Counted from the first letter of the stretch, positions 42,700-50,266 are shown. The stretch: 64,000 nt of DNA from Halococcoides cellulosivorans (GCF_003058365.1 NZ_CP028858.1:2096836-2160835); one strand, 5' to 3'. Numbers and translations are program-made. Notes: generated by a model from the letters alone, not told the origin.

Positions 42700-42969
42700 T
42701 CACTGCATGAACTCGGGCGGTTCCTCGTCGCCGGTCGTGTTGTCCGCGGGGTCGATCCCGACCTCACGAAGTTGCTCGTCGGTGGGCGGGTCGCCCGCGC
42801 CACGGTGAAGGGCCACGGCCTCGTCGAGATTGTCGAGGGCCGCTTCGCGGGTCTCGCCCTGGGTCGTCACGCCCGTCTCGACGTCCGTGATCACCCACCA
42901 GTCGTCCTCGCGCCACATCCGGATCTCGTCGTCGTGGTCGAGATTCGAGTCGCGCGTGGAACTCGCCAT
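42700..42969 (-). CDS. hicB: HicB-type antitoxin
   Basis: An 89-residue partner of HicA. 'IRMWREDDWWVITDVETGVT' and 'TQGETREAALDNLDEAVALH' match the HicB partial RNase H-like fold, which covers the toxin. The C-terminal part (DPADNTTGDEEPPEFMQ) is acidic and disordered-looking, with no ribbon-helix-helix or HTH, so DNA binding and self-repression may need another domain or may be absent. The ATG at 42969 is chosen because the conserved domain starts just after it and upstream codons run into the promoter region. Confidence 0.82.
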   Translation of the reverse strand: MASSTRDSNLDHDDEIRMWREDDWWVITDVETGVTTQGETREAALDNLDEAVALHRGAGDPPTDEQLREVGIDPADNTTGDEEPPEFMQ

Positions 42970-43077
42970 ATCCCGAGTAAGGTGAGCGAAGGGGAAAGCG
43001 TTCGGGGTCGGGTGGAAATTGAGGAATCGCAGGCCGCTCTCGACGCTCGCGAGCATCGACCCGGTGCTGAAAAGCGG

Positions 43078-43084
43078 TTTATTG
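43078..43084 (+). promoter_or_regulatory. TATA box of the 56-residue membrane-protein gene
   Basis: TTTATTG centred 27 bases before the ATG at 43108, matching the strongest haloarchaeal TATA forms in this window. Confidence 0.6.
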
Positions 43085-43107
43085 ACAGCATCCGTTGACG
43101 ACGAACA

Positions 43108-43278
43108 ATGACGATGCTTCAGCTGTACTGGCTCGACCCGCTTGTGGAATTGGGCATGATTTTCATGGTGTCGGTGCTGGGGATTGCCATCGGAACCTAC
43201 GTCGGAACGCTCCTCGCATTGCGGAAGTTCTTCGGAGAACTGTACTGGGAAGACGTTTTCAATCCCGACCAAGACTGA
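43108..43278 (+). CDS. 56-residue single-helix membrane protein
   Basis: A short protein with one clear hydrophobic segment at about residues 14-36 (ELGMIFMVSVLGIAIGTYVG, then TLLAL), preceded by MTMLQLYWLDPL and followed by a charged tail (RKFFGELYWEDVFNPDQD). The gene is supported by a strong TATA box at leaderless distance and by the membrane-protein pattern. It lies between hicB (divergent) and tRNA-Trp (convergent). I do not recognise a family. Confidence 0.6.
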   Translation: MTMLQLYWLDPLVELGMIFMVSVLGIAIGTYVGTLLALRKFFGELYWEDVFNPDQD

Positions 43279-43368
43279 ATCGCCCAGAAGAAACCAAGAC
43301 GTCCGACCTGGAGCTCGGTACGACGCTCACGATCGGAGAGACTGACCAATCCGTCTCGAACTGAAAAG

Positions 43369-43548
43369 TGGGGTCGGAGGGATTTGAACCCCCGATCGAC
43401 TGATATCTCCGGTGCGCGCCTCGGTCCTCCAGAGGGTCGTCGTCGCAGGGCGGTGATCAGCCGTCCCGCTCGGTATATCAGCTGGAGTGTCGTCACCGGG
43501 CGCGGTGCCTCTGGAGTCAGTCGCCATCCCGGACTTGGCCACGACCCC
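43369..43548 (-). tRNA. tRNA-Trp (CCA anticodon) with a 106-base intron
   Basis: The 5' exon is 43511-43548 and the 3' exon 43369-43404; the intron is 43405-43510, after the base 3' to the anticodon. Acceptor stem GGGGTCG pairs with CGACCCC, followed by an A discriminator; CCA is not encoded. The D arm is GCCA/TGGC, the anticodon loop CTCCAGA gives CCA, the anticodon stem is ACTGA/TCAGT, and the T loop is TTCAAAT. The mature tRNA is 74 bases. Haloarchaeal tRNA-Trp is known for this intron, which is cut at a bulge-helix-bulge and works as a box C/D guide. A CTTTTCG box at 43574-43580 lies about 29 bases upstream. Confidence 0.96.
43405..43510 (-). ncRNA. Box C/D guide RNA inside the tRNA-Trp intron
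   Basis: Two guides fit the rule that the base paired five positions before box D is 2'-O-methylated. CCTCTGGAG (43435-43427) precedes a D-like box CCGA (43424-43421), pairs with CTCCAGAGG around the anticodon, and points to C34. CTGATATA (43481-43474) precedes another CCGA (43473-43470), pairs with ATATCAG at the start of the 3' exon, and points to U39. Box C is GTGACGA (43496-43490) and C' is probably GCGACGA (43446-43440). Both D boxes are CCGA instead of CUGA. These are the two targets known for haloarchaeal pre-tRNA-Trp. Confidence 0.85.
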
Positions 43549-43573
43549 GCGTCACGCAATAGCGCGAACCACC

Positions 43574-43580
43574 CGAAAAG
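43574..43580 (-). promoter_or_regulatory. TATA-like box of tRNA-Trp
   Basis: CTTTTCG on the minus strand, about 29 bases before the first base of the tRNA. Confidence 0.5.
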
Positions 43581-43597
43581 GATTTCGATCGGCCCGG

Positions 43598-44044
43598 TCA
43601 GTCCGCGACCGAGAGGCGCGAACAGTGCTGGGCCTCGGGGTCGTAACAGTCCGGACAGTCGGCGGGCATGTCGACGAACCGTTCGAGGCGCTCGGCGGTG
43701 TCGTCGCTCAACACGTGTTCGAGTTCGCACGCCTCGTCGTGAAAGCCCGCCTCGACGTCGAGCGCGTCGACGAGAAACCGCTCGATCAGGCAGTGTTTGC
43801 GCAGCAGGCGACGTGCGCGGTCTGTGCCGTCGTCGGTGAGATGCGCGCCACGGCGTTTCTCGTACTCCAGGAGGCCGTCCTCTTCGAGGCGCCCGAACAT
43901 CTCGGTCACGCTCGGCGGCGAGACGCCCAGTCGCTCCGCGAGTTCGCCGGTCCGGGCCGCCTCGCCGTCACGCGAGAGCAGGTAGATCTCCTTGAGGTAC
44001 ATCTGGGCGCTCTCGCTGACGTCGTTCTCGGAGCCGTGAATCAT
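43598..44044 (-). CDS. DtxR/MntR-family metal-dependent repressor
   Basis: A 148-residue regulator. The winged helix is 'ESAQMYLKEIYLLSRDGEAA', 'RTGELAERLGVSPPSVTEMF' and 'GRLEEDGLLEYEKRRGAHLT'. The dimer and metal-binding domain follows: 'RKHCLIERFLVDALDVEAGF' then 'HDEACELEHVLSDDTAERLE', with the Cys, Glu and His ligands of the family. It lacks the SH3-like third domain. The C-terminal 'DCPDCYDPEAQHC' adds three cysteines, a feature of several haloarchaeal DtxR proteins (SirR/Idr type) that respond to iron or manganese. No metal transporter is adjacent, so its targets lie elsewhere. Confidence 0.88.
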   Translation of the reverse strand: MIHGSENDVSESAQMYLKEIYLLSRDGEAARTGELAERLGVSPPSVTEMFGRLEEDGLLEYEKRRGAHLTDDGTDRARRLLRKHCLIERFLVDALDVEAGFHDEACELEHVLSDDTAERLERFVDMPADCPDCYDPEAQHCSRLSVAD

Positions 44045-44103
44045 ATCCGGTCTACCGGGGCCACCGCTTTGTGCGTTGCGACGGGGCGGACGGCGAGGAT
44101 CAC

Positions 44104-44922
44104 TCACTCCCCGATCCGGAGCGCCGCGTAGCCGACGACCTCGCGCATCTCGCCCATCGTCTCGCCCGAGGACCTGTGTGCGAGCGTCTCGGCGGTGGTT
44201 CCGCTGGCGATCAGCGCGACCGCGACCGGGCCGGGCCCGCACATCGAGAGGCCCTCGCTGTCGACGGTCCGGAGCAAGCCCTCGGGATCGCCGGCCTCGA
44301 TCCGCTCGATCGCCAGGCGGTCGGCGGCCATGGCGTCGTCGTGGGGTTCGTAGTGGGTGAAATCCGTCGAGGCGACGACGCACGCGTCGGTCTCCGCGAT
44401 CACTTCGCCCAGGCGTCGACAGACCGCCAGCGACTGATCGCCCATCGCGATGGGGACGATCGCCGGCGGATCGTCGTACAGCGCCTGCAGAAAGGGGACC
44501 TGGACTTCGGCGGCGTGCTCGCGACGATGCGCGGTCGCGTCGATCGTGACGCCCTCGACGGCGGCCAGTCGATTCCGGACGCTCTCCTCGATCGGGACGG
44601 TCCCCAGCGGCGTCTCCCAGGCGTCGGCGCCCGCGATGGCGACCGGATCGCCCAGACCGGTGTGGTTCGGACACGGGATCACGACCGTCTCGGGCCGACC
44701 CGAACGGGCGAGCGCCGCGAACGCGTGGGCGGCGATCGGCCCCGAATACGGGTAGCCAGCGTGCGGCGCGACGACACCGTCGAGTGTGGGTGGCCCCGTC
44801 GCAGCCTCGGGCTCTGCCCCCGGGCCGATCGCGTGGGCGTACGCCCACGTGATGCGCTCGCACAGGGCGTCGGGATCGGCGGGGTAGAACTGGCCGGCGA
44901 CCGCCGGCGAGCGCGTGGTCAC
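44104..44922 (-). CDS. MEMO1-family protein (AmmeMemoRadiSam system protein B)
   Basis: A 272-residue protein read from a GTG at 44922 (TTRSPAVAGQFYPADPDALC). Family motifs are 'GVVAPHAGYPYSGPIAAHAF', 'VVIPCPNHTGLGDPVAIAGA', 'HRREHAAEVQVPFLQALYDD', 'VVASTDFTHYEPHDDAMAAD' and 'EGLSMCGPGPVAVALIASG'. The conserved histidines and cysteine form a site like that of class III non-heme dioxygenases. MEMO proteins have been linked to copper or redox chemistry in eukaryotes; in prokaryotes they occur with AMMECR1 and a radical SAM protein, neither of which is in this window. No in-frame ATG precedes the conserved start. Confidence 0.88.
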   Translation of the reverse strand: MTTRSPAVAGQFYPADPDALCERITWAYAHAIGPGAEPEAATGPPTLDGVVAPHAGYPYSGPIAAHAFAALARSGRPETVVIPCPNHTGLGDPVAIAGADAWETPLGTVPIEESVRNRLAAVEGVTIDATAHRREHAAEVQVPFLQALYDDPPAIVPIAMGDQSLAVCRRLGEVIAETDACVVASTDFTHYEPHDDAMAADRLAIERIEAGDPEGLLRTVDSEGLSMCGPGPVAVALIASGTTAETLAHRSSGETMGEMREVVGYAALRIGE

Positions 44923-45069
44923 AGCCACCACCGCGCGTGTCTCGCGTGCATGACCGACAGCGTCGACCGCCACCCGATTCAACCTGCCGGTCGATCCGAC
45001 CCGGGGGCCCACGCCCCGCGCTCCGAGCGGAAGGCAACCGTTAAACCCGACGGCGGGATACCACCGGGC

Positions 45070-45249
45070 ATGAGTGAACGCCAGCAAAAACGCACCCAGA
45101 AGTGCGTCTCCTGTGGCGTCAACGTCGCGGGAACGAACGCCGCGGCTTTCGACTGCCCGGACTGCGGGACGCGCATCCACCGGTGTGCGACCTGCCGGAA
45201 ACAGAGTACGCTCTACGAGTGCCCGGACTGTGGGTTTAGGGGGCCCTGA
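45070..45249 (+). CDS. Zinc-finger microprotein, HVO_2753 family
   Basis: A 59-residue protein with four CPxCG-like knuckles: 'CVSCG', 'CPDCG', 'CATC' and 'CPDCG', with the end '[13 protein letters not shown]'. This matches the Haloferax volcanii zinc-finger microprotein HVO_2753, whose loss is reported to affect swarming and biofilm formation; it probably binds two zinc ions. The gene is immediately followed by aef1b (start one base after the stop), an arrangement I know from other haloarchaea, which hints at a link with translation. Confidence 0.92.
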   Translation: MSERQQKRTQKCVSCGVNVAGTNAAAFDCPDCGTRIHRCATCRKQSTLYECPDCGFRGP

Positions 45250-45250
45250 G

Positions 45251-45517
45251 ATGGGCGACGTCGCCGCCGTCATCAAGGTGATGCCCGGCAGTCCCGACGA
45301 CGACCTGGACGCACTCCAGGAAGACCTGGAGGGCGCACTCCCCGAGGGCGCGAAGATTCGAGGGTTCGAGCGCGACGAGGTCGCGTTCGGCCTGACCGCA
45401 CTGCTCCCGACCGTGGTCGTCCCCGACGGCGAGGGCGGAACCGAGGCCGTCGAGGAAGCCTTCGAGACCGTCGAGACCGTCGAAAGCGTCTCGGTCGAGC
45501 AGGTCGGTCGCCTGTAG
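45251..45517 (+). CDS. Translation elongation factor aEF-1beta
   Basis: An 88-residue guanine-nucleotide exchange factor that reloads aEF-1alpha with GTP during protein synthesis. '[20 protein letters not shown]', '[20 protein letters not shown]' and '[14 protein letters not shown]' are the alpha-beta sandwich of the archaeal EF1B domain, and the length is normal. It starts one base after the stop of the zinc-finger gene, so the two are one transcript. A 26-bp tandem repeat begins 17 bases after the stop. Confidence 0.94.
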   Translation: MGDVAAVIKVMPGSPDDDLDALQEDLEGALPEGAKIRGFERDEVAFGLTALLPTVVVPDGEGGTEAVEEAFETVETVESVSVEQVGRL

Positions 45518-45534
45518 AGCGATCCCACCGCAAC

Positions 45535-45658
45535 GCCCGGTGCGCGACGCGTTTTCCGTCGCCCGGTGCGCGACGCGTTTTCCGTCGCCCGGTGCGCGAC
45601 GCGTTTTCCGTCGCCCGGTGCGCGACGCGTTTTCCGTCGCCCGGTGCGCGACGCTTTT
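45535..45658. repeat. 26-bp tandem repeat, four full units and a partial fifth
   Basis: Unit GCCCGGTGCGCGACGCGTTT plus TCCGTC is repeated at 45535, 45561, 45587 and 45613 without change; the copy at 45639 diverges after 16 bases into GACGCTTTTCAACGG. The CTTTTC of this last copy is the TATA element of the next gene, and each earlier copy has GCGTTTTCC at the same place. The array may be a multiplied promoter element, or a dispersed haloarchaeal repeat. Confidence 0.9.
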
Positions 45659-45659
45659 C
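45654..45659 (+). promoter_or_regulatory. TATA-like box of the HEWD gene
   Basis: CTTTTC in the diverged last repeat unit, centred 27 bases before the ATG at 45684. Confidence 0.5.
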
Positions 45660-45683
45660 AACGGCCGTCGACTACGCTCGTCT

Positions 45684-45866
45684 ATGGTCACAATCGACCC
45701 GCCCACCGAGCGTACGTGCGAACGCTGTGGTCGCGAGGACGTCTGGAACGCCGACCGCCAGACCTGGGTCATCCGAACGTCCGACGGCGAGAAACGCGTC
45801 GGGAACCCCCAGTGTCTCCACGAGTGGGACATCAACGGGGCGTACAGCCCAGTCGTCGAATCCTGA
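45684..45866 (+). CDS. HEWD-family zinc-finger microprotein
   Basis: A 60-residue protein: 'MVTIDPPTERTCERCGREDV' with one CxxC, then 'WNADRQTWVIR' and 'VGNPQCLHEWDINGAYSPVV'. The H-E-W-D motif near the C-terminus gives the haloarchaeal family its name. Two cysteines in the knuckle plus Cys and His in 'CLHEWD' could complete one zinc site. Function unknown. Its promoter is the last copy of the 26-bp tandem repeat. Confidence 0.8.
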   Translation: MVTIDPPTERTCERCGREDVWNADRQTWVIRTSDGEKRVGNPQCLHEWDINGAYSPVVES

Positions 45867-45920
45867 CCGCCCGCGTCGAGCGGCTGTGATCGATGACGTG
45901 TCGGTCGATCATCCATACAG

Positions 45921-45927
45921 TTTATTG
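45921..45927 (+). promoter_or_regulatory. TATA box of the 53-residue zinc-finger gene
   Basis: TTTATTG centred 28 bases before the ATG at 45952. Confidence 0.6.
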
Positions 45928-45951
45928 TGTCCTGTTCTGTACCCCCACCAG

Positions 45952-46113
45952 ATGGCACGGATGTGTAAACTCTGCCGCGATCGGTTCAGCCGGAACGGGA
46001 GGGGAACGGTGTGTGAGTGTGGCTGGCGATTGGACGAACCCTGTGCAGACGACCACACGGAGTTTTGCCCGTCGGACGGACGAGACGACTGGATCGGCGT
46101 CACGGAGTTCTGA
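45952..46113 (+). CDS. 53-residue cysteine-rich microprotein
   Basis: MARMCKLCRDRFSRNGRGTV is followed by CECGWRLDEP, CADDHTEFC and PSDGRDDWIGVTEF. Cysteines are arranged as CxxC, CxC, C and C with a His between the last two, enough for one or two zinc ions. The gene has its own TATA box at leaderless distance. I do not recognise a named family; it belongs with the small zinc-finger proteins that are common in haloarchaea. It is the third such gene in 1.1 kb. Confidence 0.7.
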   Translation: MARMCKLCRDRFSRNGRGTVCECGWRLDEPCADDHTEFCPSDGRDDWIGVTEF

Positions 46114-46130
46114 CCCGCCGATCGGTACTG

Positions 46131-46137
46131 TTTTCTT
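46131..46137 (+). promoter_or_regulatory. TATA-like box of the glycosyltransferase gene
   Basis: TTTTCTT centred about 26 bases before the ATG at 46160. Confidence 0.45.
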
Positions 46138-46159
46138 CCGAATCGGCCGATATCCCGGC

Positions 46160-47212
46160 ATGCGCGTGCTGAACTATCTGGAACTCGAGGACCACCTCGG
46201 TCCGAGCGGGATCCGGACCGCGGTCCGCCAGCAGCGCAGTGCGCTCCAGGATGCGGGGGTAACGGTCGTCGACACACTCACGCAGGGCGGCCCGACCAGC
46301 GCCACTCAATCGGCGTTGTCCGGCCAGTCACCGACCGTCGACTACGATCTCGCCCACGTGAACACCGTCGGCCCCGGATCGGTCGCCGTCGCGACCCACG
46401 CGCTCCGGACGGGCCGGCCACTCGTGGTCCACGCCCACGTCACCCGCGAGGACTTCCGGGACAGCTTTCGGGGATCGAACGCGTTGTCGGTCCCGCTGGG
46501 CCGATATCTCCGGTGGTTTTACTCGCGGGCCGACCTGGTGCTCTGCCCCAGCGAGTACACCCGATCGCTGCTGGAGCAGTATCCGGTCACCACCGAGATC
46601 CGGCCGATGACCAACGGCGTGGACATCGCGGACCTCGCGGGCCACGCGACACTCCGCGAGCCCACCCGCGAGACCTACGACCTCTCGGGGACGGTCGTGT
46701 TCACCGTCGGGCACGTCTACGAGCGCAAGGGCCTCTCGACGTTCTGTGAACTCGCCCAAGCGACCGACTACACCTACGCCTGGTTCGGCCCCTACCGAAC
46801 CGATCCGCTCGCCTCCTCGACGGTCAAACGCCACGTCCGATCGCCACCCGAGAACGTCACCTTCACGGGGTGGGTCGAGGACCGCCGCAGCGCGTTCGCG
46901 GCGGGCGACATCTATTTCTTTCCGTCGAAGGCCGAAAATCAGGGTATCGCCGTCCTGGAGGCGATGGCGACGGGCAACCCGGTCGTCGCGCGTGACATCC
47001 CCGTGTTCAGAGAGTACTTCACGGACGGCGAGGACATCGTCCTGTGTGAGTCGGGCGAGGAGTTCCGTGCAGCGATCGACCGACTCGCTGACGATCCGGC
47101 CTTACGCGAGCGACTCGCAAAAAACGCCCGCGAGACCGCCGTCGAGCACAGTCTCGACCGGGTTGGCGACCTACTGGTCTCGACCTATCGAGACCTCCTC
47201 GACCGCGTTTAG
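46160..47212 (+). CDS. Family 4 glycosyltransferase
   Basis: A 350-residue GT-B fold enzyme. The N-terminal domain has 'VLNYLELEDHLGPSGIRTAV' and 'VHAHVTREDFRDSFRG'; the C-terminal nucleotide-sugar domain has 'VFTVGHVYERKGLSTFCELA', 'NVTFTGWVEDRRSAFAAGDI' and 'FFPSKAENQGIAVLEAMATG' with the family's E-x7-E (glutamates in AENQGIAVLEAM). The sugar and acceptor are not known. It may build lipid-linked glycans: the oligosaccharyltransferase gene aglB lies tail to tail with it (stops overlap by four bases). Archaeal N-glycosylation genes are often clustered, but no other agl genes are next to these two. Confidence 0.88.
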   Translation: MRVLNYLELEDHLGPSGIRTAVRQQRSALQDAGVTVVDTLTQGGPTSATQSALSGQSPTVDYDLAHVNTVGPGSVAVATHALRTGRPLVVHAHVTREDFRDSFRGSNALSVPLGRYLRWFYSRADLVLCPSEYTRSLLEQYPVTTEIRPMTNGVDIADLAGHATLREPTRETYDLSGTVVFTVGHVYERKGLSTFCELAQATDYTYAWFGPYRTDPLASSTVKRHVRSPPENVTFTGWVEDRRSAFAAGDIYFFPSKAENQGIAVLEAMATGNPVVARDIPVFREYFTDGEDIVLCESGEEFRAAIDRLADDPALRERLAKNARETAVEHSLDRVGDLLVSTYRDLLDRV

Positions 47213-50200
47213 GCGGTCGCGTTCTCGACGCCAGTCGCGTTCCCGGACGGGTCGGTGGCGTTCTCGGGCGTCTCGACCGGGATGTCGTGGGGCTCCAACG
47301 TGACCGTGACCGGATCGTCGTCGCGTCCGATCACCTTCGCGTTCGAGACGTCGGCGGTCGCGTTGTACACCGTCGTCCCGGGTTGGCCGCCGAATCCAGG
47401 CCGGGTGGTGCTGATCTCGTAGGGCCCGGTCGCGCGGACCGAGACGTTCGTCGCGCCGTCGTCGGGGCCCCACTCGTCGGTGCCCGTCGAGGCGTACGGA
47501 ACGGTCATCTCGAAGTCGCCCTGCGCGTCGGTCTCGGCACGCTGTGTGTATCGGAACGACGAGGCGTTCTCGCGGGGCACGTCCATCTCGACGGTGGCGT
47601 ACACCGCACTGTTCGCGGGGCCCTCGCCCTGGATCGTCGCGCCGGGGACGCGCTCGAAGATCTTCGTCCAGGCGGGGTTCCGCTCGAAGAGCGTGCGGAA
47701 CGTGAACTGATTCAGTCCGATGTCGACCCCCCCTTGATACAGCTGGTAGATCCCGGGCTGGCTCGCGCCGATCTGACCCGCCGATCGAGTGCTCACGTTG
47801 ACCAGCCGGTAGTGTTCGAGCGCGGGCACGCGGTCCGCGGGGTACGCTCCGATCCCGCCGATCTGTGCGGTCGAGTCGTTTCGAACGGCGTTCTGGGCGG
47901 CTTCCATCGATGGGTACCACTGGATCAGTGACTCGTTCTCGCTCCGATAGGGGTTAACGTTGAGCGGCGACCCGTCACCCGCCCCGATCTGCTGCCAGTT
48001 CACCACCACGGGAGCCGGTTCGCGCATGCTGCCGTGGTACCGGTAGAGCCGGACCGGCATGGTGTGATAGTATTCGGGCTTCTGGATACTCCCCGAGATG
48101 ATTCGGTTGTTTCTGTCCCGGACCAGTCGAAGGCCCTGATCGGTCTGCCTGACGCCCTGGACGAACCGACGGTAGTCACTCTGGGATTTGTTGTCGACGA
48201 AGTTCGGCGGTGCGAAGAACTTTCCGCCATACTGAGAGTTCGCGAGCGCCATCTTGTAGTCGACGGCGACGTACCGGGTCTCGGCGTTCTCGCCGTCGGA
48301 CAACTCTTCCATCACAGATTCGGCCTCGGCCTCCTCACTGGAGAGCAAGAATCGGGCCGCCGAGTTCGCGCCCTCCTGGAAGGGATTGGCCGTCGGAATC
48401 CGCTCGCCCAGCACCGTGATCCAGTGGCCGTAGTCCCACCAGGAGAGCACGCCGAAACTCCCCTCGGGGTAGTCGTAGTCGCTGTCGGCCTCAGCGGCGT
48501 ACGTGCCGTAGTAGTCGAGTTCGTCGGCGTTCTCGGCCGTCCCGAACGCGCCCTCGATCGGCGTCTCGTCGTTGAGATAGTCGAGACTGCTCTGCCAGCC
48601 CTGGACGCCGCCACCGGGCCCCAGATTCGAGCCCTGGGTCATCGAATGGACGTTCGGCGGCACGGCCAGCGGGCCGATCAGGAGAACGACGACCGCAGCG
48701 ATCGAGACGACTTCGTACCCCGAAAGGCTCGCCTCCTCGCCAACGTCACGCACCGTGTCGATGATCTCCGCGCCCGCCACGCCCGCGAGCGTGACCGTCG
48801 GCACCGCCAGGTAGTACATGAACCGACCCTGGGTGAACGTCATCGACAGCGAGAAGACGAACCAGACCGCCACGAACAGGCGCTCGGGCCGGTTCTGACC
48901 CGATGGGGCCCGCCAGACCAGCGTCCAGCCGACGAGTCCGGCGGCGGCGATGATCGCCATCCCGTAGGCGACAAAGAGGACGTCCGCACTCGGCAGGGGC
49001 TGGACCTCACCGATCGTGCTCGATCCCTGCCCGGCCGCGAACCCGACCACACGTATGAACTGAGAGACACTGTAAGAGAACACGCCGGGCACCACGAGTT
49101 TCGCCACGAGCGCCCCGCCGGCGAGCGTGCCGAGTACCGCGAGCGGATAGCCGATCCGACTGGCGCGGGCATCGGTCACGCGAACGCCCATCGTCTCCTC
49201 GATCGCCGTCGCAGCGTCGGTCGCGGCGAGGTCGCGCGTGTCGACGACCCGCGCCAGCCACAGCAGGCCGGCGGACCAGACCGCGCCCGCGACCGGGAGG
49301 CCGACGTGGATCAGCGAGATCTTCGTCGAGGTGACGTCGACGACGTCGAACGTCCCCAGGGTGAGCAGTCCCGTGACGGCGAACGTGACGGCCATCACGA
49401 TCAAGACCGGTTCGGGGTGGTCGCCGCGCGCGACCGAGACGATCGCCTGGAGCGTGACGTAGATCCCCAGCAGGCCGACGAAGTAGATCGCCGGCGGCCA
49501 CATCGACATGTAGATCGCGATCGCTGCGCCCGCGAGCGCGCCGTACCCCAGCGGACGGCGCAGCCCCGCGACGTCGCGATCGTCGAGCAACTCGATCACG
49601 GGCTTCTCGCGGTGGGCGACCTGCAACGCGACGATCACGGCGAGCGCGGCGAGCGCGGCGAGCAGCGCTTCAGCGATGTGGTGGTCGCTCGTCCCGACGA
49701 CGCCTTTGATCAGGATCGATCCGCCCTGTGTGACCGTGCCCGCGAACGCGAACGTAACGACCGCGAGGACGCCCGCCGTCCGCCCGGCGAGTCGACGCGC
49801 AACGAGGAAGACCGGGACGACCAACAGTGTCCCGAACACCGCGGGCGCGAACAGGAGGACCATCCGGACGGTCTCGGGGTCGGGCGATCCGAGGCCGACG
49901 ATCAGCGCGCCCAGCGCGACCACCTGGTCCATCAGCGTCCCGAACTGACCGACCGACGTCCCCGTCGGGAACTTGGTCCAGACCTCGTAGGGCATCGTAT
50001 TGGGGAAGTTCTCGACGGTGTACTGGGCCATCCGGTAGTGATACCAGGGGTCGTTCCCGCTGTAGAGGACCTCGCCGTCGACGACGTACTCCCCCCAGTT
50101 GCGCGCGCGAATCCAGAACACGAAGACCATCGCCACACCCACCACGACGAGGTGATAGATGTCGAGGAACTCGTCCACAGCGGTCCCGACGCGGGGATCG

Positions 50201-50259
50201 CCGGTCACACGCTCGCGGGCGTCAGCGAGTTCACTGCCGAGCCCCTCGTCGGCACTCAT
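47209..50259 (-). CDS. aglB: Oligosaccharyltransferase AglB (STT3 family)
   Basis: A 1016-residue membrane enzyme that moves a glycan from a dolichol-phosphate carrier to Asn in N-x-S/T of exported proteins such as the S-layer. About thirteen membrane segments fill the first 550 residues. Key motifs are 'YSGNDPWYHYRM' (acidic metal motif near residue 75), 'GTSDHHIAEALLAALAALAV' and the catalytic 'SWWDYGHWITVLGERIPTAN' (WWDYG at about 605-609). The extracellular C-terminal domain is beta-rich with its own sequons. I use the ATG at 50259 because GGAGGG stands seven bases before it. Longer starts upstream have no conserved sequence. Confidence 0.95.
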   Translation of the reverse strand: MSADEGLGSELADARERVTGDPRVGTAVDEFLDIYHLVVVGVAMVFVFWIRARNWGEYVVDGEVLYSGNDPWYHYRMAQYTVENFPNTMPYEVWTKFPTGTSVGQFGTLMDQVVALGALIVGLGSPDPETVRMVLLFAPAVFGTLLVVPVFLVARRLAGRTAGVLAVVTFAFAGTVTQGGSILIKGVVGTSDHHIAEALLAALAALAVIVALQVAHREKPVIELLDDRDVAGLRRPLGYGALAGAAIAIYMSMWPPAIYFVGLLGIYVTLQAIVSVARGDHPEPVLIVMAVTFAVTGLLTLGTFDVVDVTSTKISLIHVGLPVAGAVWSAGLLWLARVVDTRDLAATDAATAIEETMGVRVTDARASRIGYPLAVLGTLAGGALVAKLVVPGVFSYSVSQFIRVVGFAAGQGSSTIGEVQPLPSADVLFVAYGMAIIAAAGLVGWTLVWRAPSGQNRPERLFVAVWFVFSLSMTFTQGRFMYYLAVPTVTLAGVAGAEIIDTVRDVGEEASLSGYEVVSIAAVVVLLIGPLAVPPNVHSMTQGSNLGPGGGVQGWQSSLDYLNDETPIEGAFGTAENADELDYYGTYAAEADSDYDYPEGSFGVLSWWDYGHWITVLGERIPTANPFQEGANSAARFLLSSEEAEAESVMEELSDGENAETRYVAVDYKMALANSQYGGKFFAPPNFVDNKSQSDYRRFVQGVRQTDQGLRLVRDRNNRIISGSIQKPEYYHTMPVRLYRYHGSMREPAPVVVNWQQIGAGDGSPLNVNPYRSENESLIQWYPSMEAAQNAVRNDSTAQIGGIGAYPADRVPALEHYRLVNVSTRSAGQIGASQPGIYQLYQGGVDIGLNQFTFRTLFERNPAWTKIFERVPGATIQGEGPANSAVYATVEMDVPRENASSFRYTQRAETDAQGDFEMTVPYASTGTDEWGPDDGATNVSVRATGPYEISTTRPGFGGQPGTTVYNATADVSNAKVIGRDDDPVTVTLEPHDIPVETPENATDPSGNATGVENATA

Positions 50260-50266
50260 CGTTCGA

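Noticed and set aside
43597-44103. Long minus-strand frame joining the MEMO and DtxR region (479 residues)
   Set aside because: It would fuse the DtxR frame to antisense/out-of-frame MEMO sequence; the DtxR ATG at 44044 and MEMO stop at 44104 define two genes.
45535-45658. CRISPR array
   Set aside because: The units are directly adjacent with no spacers. No other regular spaced repeats or cas genes were seen in the window.
45540-45660. Three overlapping short frames through the 26-bp repeats, each with a repeated peptide
   Set aside because: A 26-base unit shifts frame each copy, so all three frames show the same repeated peptide; there is no separate start signal. This is repeat DNA, not a gene.
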